Of a DNA stretch of 64,000 bases, positions 33,555 through 44,000 are shown in pieces. A program made the position numbers and the translations under genes. The stretch covers positions 4,340,001 to 4,404,000 of the forward strand of contig NZ_RBKU01000001.1 of NCBI RefSeq assembly GCF_003633615.1. Direction: 5' to 3'. Position 1 is the stretch's first letter; each line of letters opens with the position of its first letter. This DNA comes from Mucilaginibacter gracilis (GTDB lineage: Bacteria; Bacteroidota; Bacteroidia; Sphingobacteriales; Sphingobacteriaceae). The notes under the pieces are model-generated. The model ran no database searches. It was given only the letters and a program-made list of their open reading frames with translations, and was not told the origin of the DNA.

Positions 33555-34823
33555 ATGGCCGATATATCATCAAACTTTTTAGGCATTAAATCGCCAAACC
33601 CGTTTTGGTTAGCCAGTGCGCCGCCAACCGATAAAAAAATAAACGTACTCCGCGCTTTCGAAGCCGGGTGGGGCGGCGTGGTATGGAAAACCCTGGGCAC
33701 ACAGGTAAAAAACGTATCGTCGCGCTATTCGGCGGTTGATTATCATGGCAGCCGCGTAATGGGTTTCAATAACATCGAGTTAATATCCGATAGGCCGCTG
33801 GATATTAACCTTATCGAAATTAAAGAAGTTTTAAAAGAATTTCCCGATAGGGCAATGGTAGTTTCGCTCATGGCCGATAACGATCGCGAAAGCTGGCACG
33901 AACTCATAAAAAAAGTGCAGGATACCGGCGCTCACGGCCTCGAACTTAACTTTGGCTGCCCCCACGGCATGACGGAGCGTGGCATGGGCGCCGCCGTAGG
34001 CCAGGATCCCGAAATTGCCCGCATGGTGGTTGAGTGGGTTATGGAAATTGCCACAATACCCGTAATAACCAAATTAACCCCAAATGTGCATTCGGTAGTG
34101 CCAACCGGCTTGGCGTCGGTGTTGGGCGGTACAAATGCCCTGTCGTTAATCAATACCATTCAATCCGTAACCGGTATTGATCTCGATACCTTAATTCCAA
34201 ATCCAAATGTTGGCGGTAAATCGGCCTTTGGCGGTTATTGCGGCCCGGCGGTAAAACCAATAGCCTTAAAATTTTTAACCACCATTGCCCAAAACGAAAT
34301 TACCCGCAAGGTACCGGTTTCGGGCATAGGCGGCATAAGCACCTGGAAAGATGCTGTTGAGTTTATGCTGCTCGGCGCTTCAAACGTGCAGGTTTGCACC
34401 GCAGCCATGAAACATGGTTTCCGCATTGTTGAGGATATGATTGAGGGCCTAAACTATTGGATGGACGATAAAGGCTTTAAAACCCTAAACGATTTTATCG
34501 GCAAATCCGTCCACACCATGTCTAACTGGGAAGATCTGGATATCAACTACCACGTTATAGCCAACATTAACCAGGATAAATGTGTGCATTGCGGCTTGTG
34601 TTACATCGCTTGCGAAGATACCTCGCACCAATCTATCACGCTTGATTATGGCAAGCCATACAACAAATACACCATTAAAGAAGAAGAGTGCGTAGGCTGC
34701 AACCTGTGTAACCTGGTTTGCCCGGTTGACGATTGTATAACCATGGTTGAGCACCGCAAGGCCGACGAATATATGAACTGGAAAGACTTTCAACGCCTGG
34801 GTTTGCCCCTTAACGATCATTGA
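33555..34823 (+). CDS. preA: Dihydropyrimidine dehydrogenase catalytic subunit PreA
   Basis: A 422-residue FMN enzyme of the DHOD-like fold. It has NPFWLASAPPTDK, GHGLELNFGCPHGM-type HGLELNFGCPHGMTERGMG with the active Cys in the loop near 135, ITKLTPNVHSVV, GIGGISTWKDAVEFMLLGAS near 260. The C-terminal 80 residues carry two 4Fe-4S motifs, CVHCGLCYIAC and CVGCNLCNLVCPVDDC. It reduces uracil or thymine with electrons from PreT. It is the last gene of the pathway group, with 264 bp to the next gene. Confidence 0.93.
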   Translation: MADISSNFLGIKSPNPFWLASAPPTDKKINVLRAFEAGWGGVVWKTLGTQVKNVSSRYSAVDYHGSRVMGFNNIELISDRPLDINLIEIKEVLKEFPDRAMVVSLMADNDRESWHELIKKVQDTGAHGLELNFGCPHGMTERGMGAAVGQDPEIARMVVEWVMEIATIPVITKLTPNVHSVVPTGLASVLGGTNALSLINTIQSVTGIDLDTLIPNPNVGGKSAFGGYCGPAVKPIALKFLTTIAQNEITRKVPVSGIGGISTWKDAVEFMLLGASNVQVCTAAMKHGFRIVEDMIEGLNYWMDDKGFKTLNDFIGKSVHTMSNWEDLDINYHVIANINQDKCVHCGLCYIACEDTSHQSITLDYGKPYNKYTIKEEECVGCNLCNLVCPVDDCITMVEHRKADEYMNWKDFQRLGLPLNDH

Positions 34824-35087
34824 TCTGTAAATGCAATTATTGCTTTAAAAACTGAGTAAAAAGCAATAATTGCAACGTTTATTTGGCTAAACAGCAAAAA
34901 TTTTGGTTCAATGTTAAATAATTGTAAATAATTTAATTCAATTTCTTGATACTTTAAAAGTAAAGCGTTAAATTTAAGGGTTTTGTGTACAATAACTGCG
35001 TAAAAGACCGGGGCAACCTGTTCTTCCAAATAGTTTGGGAATTAAAATTAGAACTTGACCTTATTTTAAACTTTTACTTGTAAGTAT

Positions 35088-35450
35088 ATGCATCCTGAAA
35101 TTGAAGCTGTAATAAAACTACCCGTTGAAGGGTATTCCGAGCCAAACGAAATAGCTCAAAACAATGCCGATAAACTAATTTCGCACATCACCCGCAAGGG
35201 CCTTTACCAAACCAACATGTTAAATAAAACATGGACGGGCGGTTTAAGCATCTTCCTCATCTGCGGCGATTGGCAGTTCCACATGCAGGCCAACAACGAG
35301 GGGCGCATCGTTTACATCCTTTTTAAAGGGCAAGTACAGTTAGATTGTGGCAGCGTATATTACGAGCAGTACACGCATATACTTTCGCACTATTTAAACG
35401 CTATAAAATTTAGCGCATCGCCCGTTAGCCTGCGGCAAACGGGTTCGTAA
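35088..35450 (+). CDS. Hypothetical protein, 120 residues
   Basis: A small protein with no signal peptide or membrane segment. It has a helical N-terminus (about 10-38) and a beta-rich second half (GLSIFLICGDWQFHMQANNEGRIVYILF). No family recognised. The 264-bp gap before it suggests its own promoter, and the LOG gene follows after 98 bp. Confidence 0.6.
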   Translation: MHPEIEAVIKLPVEGYSEPNEIAQNNADKLISHITRKGLYQTNMLNKTWTGGLSIFLICGDWQFHMQANNEGRIVYILFKGQVQLDCGSVYYEQYTHILSHYLNAIKFSASPVSLRQTGS

Positions 35451-35548
35451 TACCTATTGCAATAACTGTAATAATTATTGCAATACACACCGCATAAATT
35501 GCCGTGCATGCTGCCAAAAGCATCAGCGCGGTATATAATATATACTAC

Positions 35549-36250
35549 ATGAAAGAGAATAGAATACGGAAGGCGTTTGAAAATAAAGACTGGAACGAAA
35601 TTAAAGTTACCGACTCGTGGCAGATACTCAAAATAATGGCCGAGTTTGTTGATGGGTTTGAGAAACTGGCTAAAATTGGCCCCTGCGTATCCATATTCGG
35701 TTCGGCACGTACCAAAGCCGATCATAAATATTACCAGTTAACCGAAAAAATTGCCGCCCTGCTAACCAAACAAGGCTACGGCGTAATATCAGGCGGCGGG
35801 CCCGGCATTATGGAGGCAGCCAACAAAGGTGCTTTTGAAGCCGGGGGAAAATCCGTTGGTTTAGGTATCGAACTGCCCTTTGAAACGTTCGAAAATAAAT
35901 ACATCGATCGCGATAAGCTGCTGGAGTTTAAATACTTTTTTGTGCGCAAAGTAATGTTTATGAAATACGCACAGGGCTTTATAGCCATGCCCGGCGGCTT
36001 TGGCACGCTCGATGAGTTTTTTGAAGCCGTTACCTTAATACAAACCGGTAAAATAGCAAGGTTCCCCATTGTTTTAGTTGGCACTGAATATTGGGGCGAT
36101 TTAATTGAGTGGACAAAAGATAAAATGCTAACCGCCGGCAACATTAAAGCCGAAGATTTAAACCTCTTTCGCCTGGTTGATACTGCCGAAGATGCTGTAG
36201 ATCATATTGTTAAGTTTTACGAAAAATATATAATTAAGCCCAATTTCTAA
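35549..36250 (+). CDS. LOG family protein (cytokinin riboside 5'-monophosphate phosphoribohydrolase-like)
   Basis: A 233-residue protein with the LOG signatures GVISGGGPGIMEAANKGAFE and MPGGFGTLDEFFEAVT (PGGxGTxxE). LOG enzymes release the base from nucleoside monophosphates (AMP or cytokinin nucleotides). The frame extends upstream to 35504, but MKENRIRKAFENKDW at 35549 is the typical start. AMP nucleosidase follows on the same strand after 45 bp, so the two may both act in nucleotide salvage. Confidence 0.85.
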   Translation: MKENRIRKAFENKDWNEIKVTDSWQILKIMAEFVDGFEKLAKIGPCVSIFGSARTKADHKYYQLTEKIAALLTKQGYGVISGGGPGIMEAANKGAFEAGGKSVGLGIELPFETFENKYIDRDKLLEFKYFFVRKVMFMKYAQGFIAMPGGFGTLDEFFEAVTLIQTGKIARFPIVLVGTEYWGDLIEWTKDKMLTAGNIKAEDLNLFRLVDTAEDAVDHIVKFYEKYIIKPNF

Positions 36251-36295
36251 ATTTAGTTTGCAGATTTTTAAAAGAGGTGTATTGAAAACAAAAAG

Positions 36296-37159
36296 ATGAA
36301 CGAAGAAAAAGAGATTAAAAAGGATGCTTTAATTGTTGAACGCTCTAAAAAAGTAAAAGAGGTACAGGGGCCTGTGCGCTCCGGTTTAAAAACTAAGGAG
36401 GCTATTGTAAACAATTGGCTGCCACGCTACACTGGCCGCCCGCTCGAAGATTTTACACCTTATATCATCCTCACTAATTTTTCGGGCTATTTACAGTTGT
36501 TTTCAAAATGGCATAACGATGCACCCATTATGGGCTTAGATAAACCCATGCAAAGCGTAAGTGCCGATGGTATTACCATTATTAACTTTGGCATGGGCAG
36601 CGCCCTTGCAGCAACCGTGATGGATTTGTTAACCGCCATTACACCAAAGGCCGCCATATTTTTAGGCAAATGCGGTGGCTTAAAAAAGAAAAATAACGTT
36701 GGCGATTTAATATTGCCCATAGCCGCCATACGCGGCGAAGGCACATCAAACGATTATATGCCACCCGAAGTACCCGCCCTGCCGTCATTCGCACTGCAAA
36801 AAGCCATCTCAACCACCATACGCGAGCACGACCGTGATTACTGGACAGGCACCTGCTATACCACCAACCGCCGTGTTTGGGAACACGATAAAAAATTTAA
36901 AAAATACCTTAAAACCCTGCGAGCAATGGCCATTGATATGGAAACCGCAACCATTTTCACAACCGGCTTTGCCAACAAAATACCCACCGGTGCGCTGCTT
37001 CTGGTGTCCGACCAGCCCATGATCCCCGAAGGCGTAAAAACCGCCGCAAGCGATAGCAAAGTGACCGAGCAATACGTAGAAACCCAACTAAAAATAGGTA
37101 TCGACTCGTTAAAACAACTCATCAACCACGGCCTAACAGTAAAACATTTAAAGTTTTAG
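36296..37159 (+). CDS. amn: AMP nucleosidase (short form)
   Basis: A 287-residue enzyme splitting AMP to adenine and ribose 5-phosphate. It belongs to the PNP/UDP phosphorylase fold, with NFGMGSALAATVMDLLTAITPKA, IFLGKCGGLKKKNNVGDLILP, the MAIDMETATIF catalytic Glu region and LLVSDQPM (Asp near 240). It lacks the extra N-terminal domain of the 480-residue E. coli Amn, as is usual in Bacteroidota. It is co-directional with the LOG gene. Confidence 0.9.
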   Translation: MNEEKEIKKDALIVERSKKVKEVQGPVRSGLKTKEAIVNNWLPRYTGRPLEDFTPYIILTNFSGYLQLFSKWHNDAPIMGLDKPMQSVSADGITIINFGMGSALAATVMDLLTAITPKAAIFLGKCGGLKKKNNVGDLILPIAAIRGEGTSNDYMPPEVPALPSFALQKAISTTIREHDRDYWTGTCYTTNRRVWEHDKKFKKYLKTLRAMAIDMETATIFTTGFANKIPTGALLLVSDQPMIPEGVKTAASDSKVTEQYVETQLKIGIDSLKQLINHGLTVKHLKF

Positions 37160-37254
37160 TTGTAAAATTTTAATTTAATGGAAACCTTTAGACCTTAACA
37201 TTTCCCTGTATCCTTTTACCTTTAATCTTTATCCTTTCACCCTTAACCTTACCA

Positions 37255-38319
37255 CTACATAATTCCTTCCAGCATCGCAACATACAAATCAATCCCTTCC
37301 TTAATCTCGTTAACATAAATAAATTCATCCGAAGAGTGGGAGCGGGCCGAATCACCAGGGCCAACCTTTACGGATGGTATATCCAGTAACGACTGGTCCG
37401 ACGTGGTAGGAGAACCATACGTTGTTCTGCCCAGTTTGATGCCCGATTGTACAATCGGGTGGTTTCTATCTATCGATGATGGTTTTAACCGGATAGAACG
37501 GGCCTTTACCTCGCAATCAACATGCTCCTTTATCATCTCCAGCACTTGCTCATTGCGGTAAGCATCCGTAACGCGCACATCAACAGTAAAGGTGCAGGTA
37601 GCAGGCACCACATTATGCTGCGAACCTGCGTTGATCATAGTTACCGACATTTTAATGGGCCCAAATATCTCCGATTCCTTCGGGAACCTATACGTGCGGA
37701 ACCATTCAATATCCTTCATGGCCTTATAAATGGCGTTGTCGCCTTCTTCGCGAGCGGCATGTCCGGCTTTGCCGTGCGCAGTGCAATCTAAAACCATCAA
37801 ACCCTTTTCGGCAATGGCAAGCTGCATTTGGGTTGGTTCGCCCACAATGGCAAAATCCAGTTGGCCTAAGTCCGGTATAATCAATTCCAACCCGTTGGCC
37901 CCCGAAATTTCTTCCTCGGCAGTAATGGCTAGGCACAAATTATATTTAAGATTTTGCCTTTCATAAAAATATAAAAACGTTGATATTAACGATACCAGGC
38001 TGCCCCCGGCATCATTGCTGCCAAGGCCGTATAATTTACCGTCCTCTATTTTAGCCTCAAAAGGGTCGCGGGTATAACCCGTGTTTGGCTTAACTGTATC
38101 ATGGTGCGAGTTAAGCAATATAGTAGGTTTTGCCGCATCAAAATATTGGTTACGTGCCCAAATATTATTCATTTTGCGCTCGGTTTTAACACCGCGAGCA
38201 TTTAAAAAATCAACTATAATAGCTGCGGTATTTGCCTCTTCCCGGCTAAACGATTGGGTAGCAATTAACTGCCCGAGCAGCCCAACTGCGTTATTAAATA
38301 AAGTGTTTGTATCGGTCAT
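37255..38319 (-). CDS. M20 family deacetylase, ArgE-like (N-acetylornithine/acetylcitrulline deacetylase)
   Basis: A 354-residue two-zinc M20A peptidase-like enzyme. Metal ligands are seen in LLNSHHDTVKPN, YGLGSNDAGGSLVS, the catalytic Glu pair AEEEISGANG and FAIVGEPT; a dimerisation domain follows (GKAGHAAREEGDNAIYKA). Bacteroidota make arginine through acetylated intermediates and use such an enzyme as acetylcitrulline or acetylornithine deacetylase. No other arg genes lie nearby, so the exact substrate is inferred. It is divergent from the efflux operon. Confidence 0.82.
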   Translation of the reverse strand: MTDTNTLFNNAVGLLGQLIATQSFSREEANTAAIIVDFLNARGVKTERKMNNIWARNQYFDAAKPTILLNSHHDTVKPNTGYTRDPFEAKIEDGKLYGLGSNDAGGSLVSLISTFLYFYERQNLKYNLCLAITAEEEISGANGLELIIPDLGQLDFAIVGEPTQMQLAIAEKGLMVLDCTAHGKAGHAAREEGDNAIYKAMKDIEWFRTYRFPKESEIFGPIKMSVTMINAGSQHNVVPATCTFTVDVRVTDAYRNEQVLEMIKEHVDCEVKARSIRLKPSSIDRNHPIVQSGIKLGRTTYGSPTTSDQSLLDIPSVKVGPGDSARSHSSDEFIYVNEIKEGIDLYVAMLEGIM

Positions 38320-38510
38320 ATATATATAATGGAGGCAAAATTAGATATTTGAGTGCTATTATTTAGTGCGGTTTAATTTTCGTGCCAAATTAATCTGCTT
38401 TTAATGCGCATTTTTTTTAGATACATTTTTTCTACAGATTTATAATGTAGTTTTACAACAGTAATACAAAAACAATATAAGGTATTACAACAGGCACGCA
38501 CCATACCACA

Positions 38511-39797
38511 ATGAAATCAGCTTTTAGTTTTCTATTATATATTATTTTAGTTATTTTTAGTCAAGTAGCTTTTGCCCAGCAGCTTAATATCGATTATTTT
38601 ATTAGCAACGCACTAAAAAACGATGCAGGCATTAAGCAAAATGTTAACCAGCAGCAAATATATGGCCTGCAGGCGCAACTCATTAATGCCCAAAACAAAA
38701 AGCCGCAGGTAAACTTTACTTCCGATTATACTTTTGCACCATTTTTTGCAGATAACGGTAAACCTATCAGCATCACACCAAACCCCGCTGCCGATGCCTT
38801 TGGTTACGATGCCGCTTTAACCAACGGCGGCCTGTATGCCACGCAACTCAATGTAGCTATACCGTTGCTCAATAGAAAAACAATAAGCACTTTACAGGAT
38901 CAAAACACCAACCTTGCCGCCGTTAACCTCAGCACAAAAAAACAACTTGAACACGATTTACGCAAAAACGTAACCGACCTGTACATACAGGTTTACCAGG
39001 CCCAGCAACAGGAAGAATACCTGCAACAAGTAATACAACAGGTAAGCGAGCACAAAGCCACTGTAGAAGCACTGGTAAAACGCGGCCTTTTAATGCAGAG
39101 CGATTATTTACTTTTAGAAATTGAACAAAATGGCCGCGAAACCGATTTAAGCACCGCCCGCATTGCCGAAGTAAACGCATACGGTGCCCTAAAAAATGCT
39201 GCTGCCATAAGCGATACCGGCTTCAACAAACTCCAGGAACCCGTAATTGCAATACAGGCCAGCCCCGCCACGTTTTATTTTCGCGAAAAATTTAAACTCG
39301 ATAGTTTAACTATTTCGCTTCAGCAAACAGCCTTTAATACCAAATACTTACCTGCCTTAACCTTTGCGGGAAGCGGCGGAATGATGGCTTCCGATTTTAC
39401 CAACATCCCGCACAACGTAGGTTTGGAGGCTTCGCTGCACCTCAACATCCCTATTTACGATGGCCGCCAGCGTAAAATTAACGACAGCCAAAATAAAATA
39501 ACCCAGCAAGGCATTGCTTACGCCCGCGATAACTTTACCATTCAGCAAAAAAACTACCTGCAAAATATTCAAAAGCAAATTGGCCTGTTTAACCAAAACA
39601 TGGTATTAATTAAAAAACTGATACAAAAGCAAGATTTACTATTGCAATTGGATAAAGAAAAACTGCAAAACGGCCAGCTATCCATCATCGAATACATTAA
39701 ATCAATATCCGATTATGTAGCCGCAAAGCAAAACTTAACAGCCGCCAAAGTGCAGGTACTTTTATTGGCCAATCAATACAATTATTATAACTGGTAA
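38511..39797 (+). CDS. TolC family outer-membrane efflux protein
   Basis: A 428-residue protein with a signal peptide ending VAFAQ (first 23 residues) and two TolC-type repeats rich in long Gln/Asn/Lys coiled coils (LRKNVTDLYIQVYQAQQQEEYLQQ and IQQKNYLQNIQKQIGLFNQNM). It forms the outer-membrane channel of the tripartite pump whose adaptor starts 1 bp after its stop and whose RND pump follows. The substrate is unknown. Confidence 0.9.
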   Translation: MKSAFSFLLYIILVIFSQVAFAQQLNIDYFISNALKNDAGIKQNVNQQQIYGLQAQLINAQNKKPQVNFTSDYTFAPFFADNGKPISITPNPAADAFGYDAALTNGGLYATQLNVAIPLLNRKTISTLQDQNTNLAAVNLSTKKQLEHDLRKNVTDLYIQVYQAQQQEEYLQQVIQQVSEHKATVEALVKRGLLMQSDYLLLEIEQNGRETDLSTARIAEVNAYGALKNAAAISDTGFNKLQEPVIAIQASPATFYFREKFKLDSLTISLQQTAFNTKYLPALTFAGSGGMMASDFTNIPHNVGLEASLHLNIPIYDGRQRKINDSQNKITQQGIAYARDNFTIQQKNYLQNIQKQIGLFNQNMVLIKKLIQKQDLLLQLDKEKLQNGQLSIIEYIKSISDYVAAKQNLTAAKVQVLLLANQYNYYNW

Positions 39798-39798
39798 A

Positions 39799-40746
39799 AT
39801 GTATAAAAAACTACAAATATTAAGTGTTTTAGGTACAGCAATACTGCTGGGCGCTTGCACTGGTGCCGATAAGCCCGAAGGCGATGCCGAAGTTAAAAGC
39901 ACCCCTTTGGTTACCCTCAGCAAGCCTGTTACGCATACTTTTAACAATAGCATTATTTTTAATGCTACTACACAGTATCAGCAAAAATCGGTAATAAGGG
40001 CAGGTATAACGGGTTATATTAAACACCGTGGTTGGAAAACCGGCGACTATGTAAAAACCGGCCAGGTATTTTGTACCATAACCAGTAAAGAGCAGCAGGC
40101 ACTTAAAAATATTGATAAAGGCGGCATATTGGCCCAATTTCGCGATCCTATCAAAATAACTTCCGGTACATCGGGTATTATAACCGCCGTTAATTTCCAA
40201 AACGGCGATTATGTGAGCGAAGGCGATGTGTTGGCAAACCTGGTGCAAACATCATCATTAGTGTTATTGGTTAACGTGCCCGTTGAGTATTTGGGCAAAG
40301 TTAAAGCAGGCACACCCTGCACCGTAATAATGCCCGATGGCCGTCGGGTTAGCTCGCACCTGCAAAACGGTTTACCCACTGCCGATCCTGCCGTGCAAAC
40401 ACAATCCTTCATCGTAAACATGGGCGCAAACAATTTACCCGAAGGCGCAAATTTAAAGGTAAGCATATCTTTATCAGGCCCGCAAGCGGGCCTGGCAGTA
40501 CCCGTTGCCGCCGTACAAACCGACGAAACACAACAGCATTTTTGGGTATTTAAGTTAGGAAAAAATAACATAGCCTATAAAGTGGAGGTACAGGCCGGCA
40601 AAATTTCGGCAGACTCGCTGCAAGAGATCAAAAGCGATAAAATTACCGCAACCGACCAGGTAATTGTCAACGGTGCTTACGGCCTGGCAGATTCGAGCAA
40701 AGTAAAACCCCTTCCGTCCCCTAAAGGGGAAACTTCTGATAAGTAA
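39799..40746 (+). CDS. RND efflux periplasmic adaptor (membrane fusion) lipoprotein
   Basis: A 315-residue protein with a lipobox LLGAC (Cys near 20), then a biotinyl-lipoyl-like domain (GYIKHRGWKTGDYVKTGQ, GIITAVNFQNGDYVSEGDVL), a beta-barrel domain and a short C-terminal part. The coiled-coil hairpin is very short or absent. The last 13 or so residues (VKPLPSPKGETSDK) are encoded by a GTCCCCTaaaGGGGAAAC hairpin of the dispersed repeat type, so the end of the protein seems repeat-derived. Confidence 0.88.
   Translation: MYKKLQILSVLGTAILLGACTGADKPEGDAEVKSTPLVTLSKPVTHTFNNSIIFNATTQYQQKSVIRAGITGYIKHRGWKTGDYVKTGQVFCTITSKEQQALKNIDKGGILAQFRDPIKITSGTSGIITAVNFQNGDYVSEGDVLANLVQTSSLVLLVNVPVEYLGKVKAGTPCTVIMPDGRRVSSHLQNGLPTADPAVQTQSFIVNMGANNLPEGANLKVSISLSGPQAGLAVPVAAVQTDETQQHFWVFKLGKNNIAYKVEVQAGKISADSLQEIKSDKITATDQVIVNGAYGLADSSKVKPLPSPKGETSDK
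40708..40738. repeat. Dispersed repeat forming the 3' end of the adaptor gene
   Basis: CCCTTCCGTCCCCTAAAGGG and following GAAACTTCTG, with CCCCTaaaGGGG-like arms, lie inside the last codons of the adaptor gene. Confidence 0.55.
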
Positions 40747-40785
40747 TAGCCCATGAAAAAACAGATTATAAGATTTAAGCATTGG

Positions 40786-40900
40786 GCCAGCGCGATTCCC
40801 TCCCCACAGGAGGGTGCAGGGAGGGGTTTATGCGAGAGTAAGGCAAATACCAACCTCCCCACCGTTGTCATTGCGATAGAACCGGGGTTGGTAAGAGCGG
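40786..40900. repeat. Partial copy of the MITE-like composite repeat
   Basis: GCATTGGGCCAGCGCGATTC, CCTCCCCacaGGAGGGTGCAGGGAGGGGTTT matches the left half of 30773-30909. The right half has decayed, and a GTCATTGCGATAGAACCGGG fragment follows at 40867. Confidence 0.55.
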
Positions 40901-40970
40901 TTGAGCGAAACAGAAATCTTCCGCGATATACAAAGCCGGACTGCATTATGAAAAAAATTTCTTACTTATT

Positions 40971-41054
40971 CCCCCTTCAGGGGGTTAGGGGGTACAATGC
41001 AAGATAACCATACAAGTAGCTCCCCCTTCAGGGGGCGGGGGGGGCTGGGGCTTC
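40971..41054. repeat. Two CCCCCTTCAGGGGG hairpin repeats at the start of the RND gene
   Basis: Copy 1 at 40971-40992 ends 4 bp before the RND start codon. Copy 2 at 41020-41054 lies inside the frame and encodes residues 9-19 (SPFRGRGGLGL). Both have the CCCCCTTCAGGGGG core of a dispersed family. Confidence 0.7.
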
Positions 41055-44000
41055 ACCACCACTATAAAAAACCATTATTCGGTTTGCTGGTGCTTATCAT
41101 TATGGGTGGGGTATACAGCTATAAGCAATTAAAAACAGGCTTGTTTCCGGATATTACCTTCCCCAAGATCAAAATTATTGCCGAAGCAGGGCAGCAGCCG
41201 GTTGATAAAATGATGACCACCGTTACCATTCCCATCGAAAACGCCATCAAACGTACCGAAGGGTTGGATTATATACGCAGTACCACATCTCGCGGCAGTA
41301 CCGAGTTTAATGTTTTTTTACGCTGGGATGCCGATATTGACAAGGCTATGGCCCAGGTACAGGGCCTTACCGACCAAATTAAAGGCGATTTGCTGCCCAA
41401 TACCCAAATATCGGTTCAAAAAATGAACCCGTCTATTTTACCCGTAATGGGCTTCTCGCTCGAAGGTAACCGCTCCGGTATCGAGCTCCGTAAAATAGCT
41501 CAGTTCCAGGTACGGCCCTTGCTGGCCGCCGTATCCGGCGTGGCCGATATTGCAGTTATAGGCGGCAAAACCAAAGAATACCAGGTAGTGTTGCAAGCGG
41601 CCAAACTTTCGGTTTTAGGTATTACGCCGGCGCAAATATCAACGGCTATTACACAGGCCAACATACTGGCATCCAATGGTTATATTAACGATCATGGCCG
41701 TATGTATTTAAACCTTACCGATAATGCCCTCGATAATTTAAGCAAGCTGCAAAACCTGGTGGTACTCAACAACCCGCACCGCACCGTGCAGCTTAAAGAT
41801 GTTGCCGATATAAAAATTAACGCCCAAAAAGAGTACGTGCGCATAAACGCCAACGGTAAAGATGTACCCCTGGTTGCCGTAATTAAACAACCCGACGCCA
41901 ATTTAATTGATGTTAATAACGATATTATGGCCAAAGTGGCCGAGCTTGATAAAATATTGCCGCCCGATGTACATTTAAAACCCTACTATAAGCAAGCCGA
42001 TTTTGTTAACGACAGCATTAGCAGCATACGCGATGTACTTTGGATTGGCTTAATACTGGCCATTTTAGTGGTTATTGTTTTCCTGCGGTCGTGGCGGGCG
42101 AGTGTTATCATCCTCATTACCATCCCGGCTACCTTGGCACTTTCCGTTACCGGGATATTACTTGCCGGTTACACTTTTAATATCATGACATTGGGTGCCA
42201 TTGCCGCCGCCATTGGCTTAATGATAGATGATGCCGTAATCGTTGTCGAACAAATTTACCGCAGCCACGAGGAGCATCCCGCCCAAGGTATGCACCATAC
42301 CGTGCGCAAGGCCATAGCCTATTTGTTTCCGTCAATGCTGGGTTCGTCGCTAAGTACCATCGTCATATTTATACCTTTTATATTAATGAGCGGTGTGGCA
42401 GGTGCATACTTTAAGGTGCTGGCTTTCAGTATGATTATCACACTTAGTATGTCGTTTTTTGTAACGTGGCTGCTGCTGCCTATGCTGTTTATTTTTATCC
42501 CGCTAAGTAAAAATGTAAAACCGCATAAAGAGGTTAAAGATGGCTGGATCAAATTCTTTTTAAGGATGCCGTTTATCAGCATTGTTTTTATTGCATGCTG
42601 CATTGCTCTCATTGTGCTGCTTCCCGGAAGGTTGCCCTCAGGCTTTTTACCTCAAATGGACGAGGGTGCCATCGTTTTGGATTATAACAGTCCGCCCGGA
42701 ACTACCCTTGAAGAAACCGACCGCATGTTGAAACAGGTTGACGACCTGATTAAAAAGCAACCCGAAGTAGCATCGTTTTCACGGAGGCTGGGCACCCAAA
42801 TGGGCTTTTTTATTACCGAGCCAAACCGCGGCGATTATTTGATACAACTAAAAAAACAGCGCGATAAAACCACCGAAGCCGTGAGCGACGAGTTACGCGG
42901 TAAAATACAAGCCGTGTTACCACAACTCACCATTGATTTTGGGCAGGTAATTGAAGATATGCTTGGCGATTTAACCACATCGGCCCAACCCATAGAAATT
43001 AAAGTTTTTGGCGACGACCGTAAAACTTTAGAAGACATTTCGCGAAAAGCCGCCGCGCTGGTTAAAGACGTAAAAGGCACTGCCGACGTTTTCGACGGTA
43101 TAACCATAGCCGGCCCGCAAATGACGGTTGTACCCAACGTAACCAAATTGGCCCAACTAGGCATGAACCCCGCCGATTTTCAGTTTCAGCTACAAACCCA
43201 GTTAGATGGTAATGTGGTGAGTACAATGGTAGAGAAAGAACAGTCCGTTAACATCCGCATGATTTATCCCAACGCTGCGCAAACATCGGTACAACAATTT
43301 GAGGCTACCAATATATTTTTACCATCCGGGCAAACCAAGGCACTTTCGGCTGTTGCCGATGTTAAAATTGAAGCTGGCGTAGCCGAAATAGAACGCGAAA
43401 ACCAAAAAATGATGGGCGTAATAAGCGCCCGACTGGATAAGCGCGATTTGGGCGGTACACTTAAAGATATTCAAAGTAAGCTATCAACCATAAATATACC
43501 CCCGGGCTACCGCATTGAGTACGGCGGCGATTACGCCCAGCAGCAGAAAGCCTTTGCCGAATTGTTAACCATTTTAATAACATCAAGCATACTGGTATTT
43601 ATTGTTTTGCTGGTTATGTTCCGCAGTTTTATGGCGGCGGCAATTATCATATTTTTAGCCATAATGGGTGCCGCAGGTTGCTTTGTAGCCCTGTTTATTA
43701 CGCATACCCCTTTAAACGTAGGCAGCTATACAGGTATTATTATGATAATTGGGATTATTGCCGAAAATGCCATATTCACCTACCACCAATACCAAACCGG
43801 CCTGCTGGAATGGACAAGCGAACAAAGCATTATACACGCCATAGCAGCACGCCTGCGGCCCAAATTAATGACAGCCACCGGGGCCATTATAGCACTGCTT
43901 CCCCTGGCGCTCGGCATTGGCACCGGTGCCCAACTGCACCAGCCCTTAGCCATAGCGGTAATAGGCGGCCTGTTGTTTGCTCTGCCGTTGTTATTAATTG

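Noticed and set aside
34824..35087. Possible small gene or riboswitch in the gap after preA
   Set aside because: AT-rich sequence without a convincing frame or conserved fold by eye.
37195..37250. CCTTTTACCTTTAATC-like pyrimidine repeats after the AMP nucleosidase gene
   Set aside because: Simple-sequence filler between convergent genes, with no structure beyond composition.
40753..41007. An open frame of 84 codons between the adaptor and pump genes
   Set aside because: It is made almost wholly of dispersed repeats and overlaps the pump start; no protein-like features.
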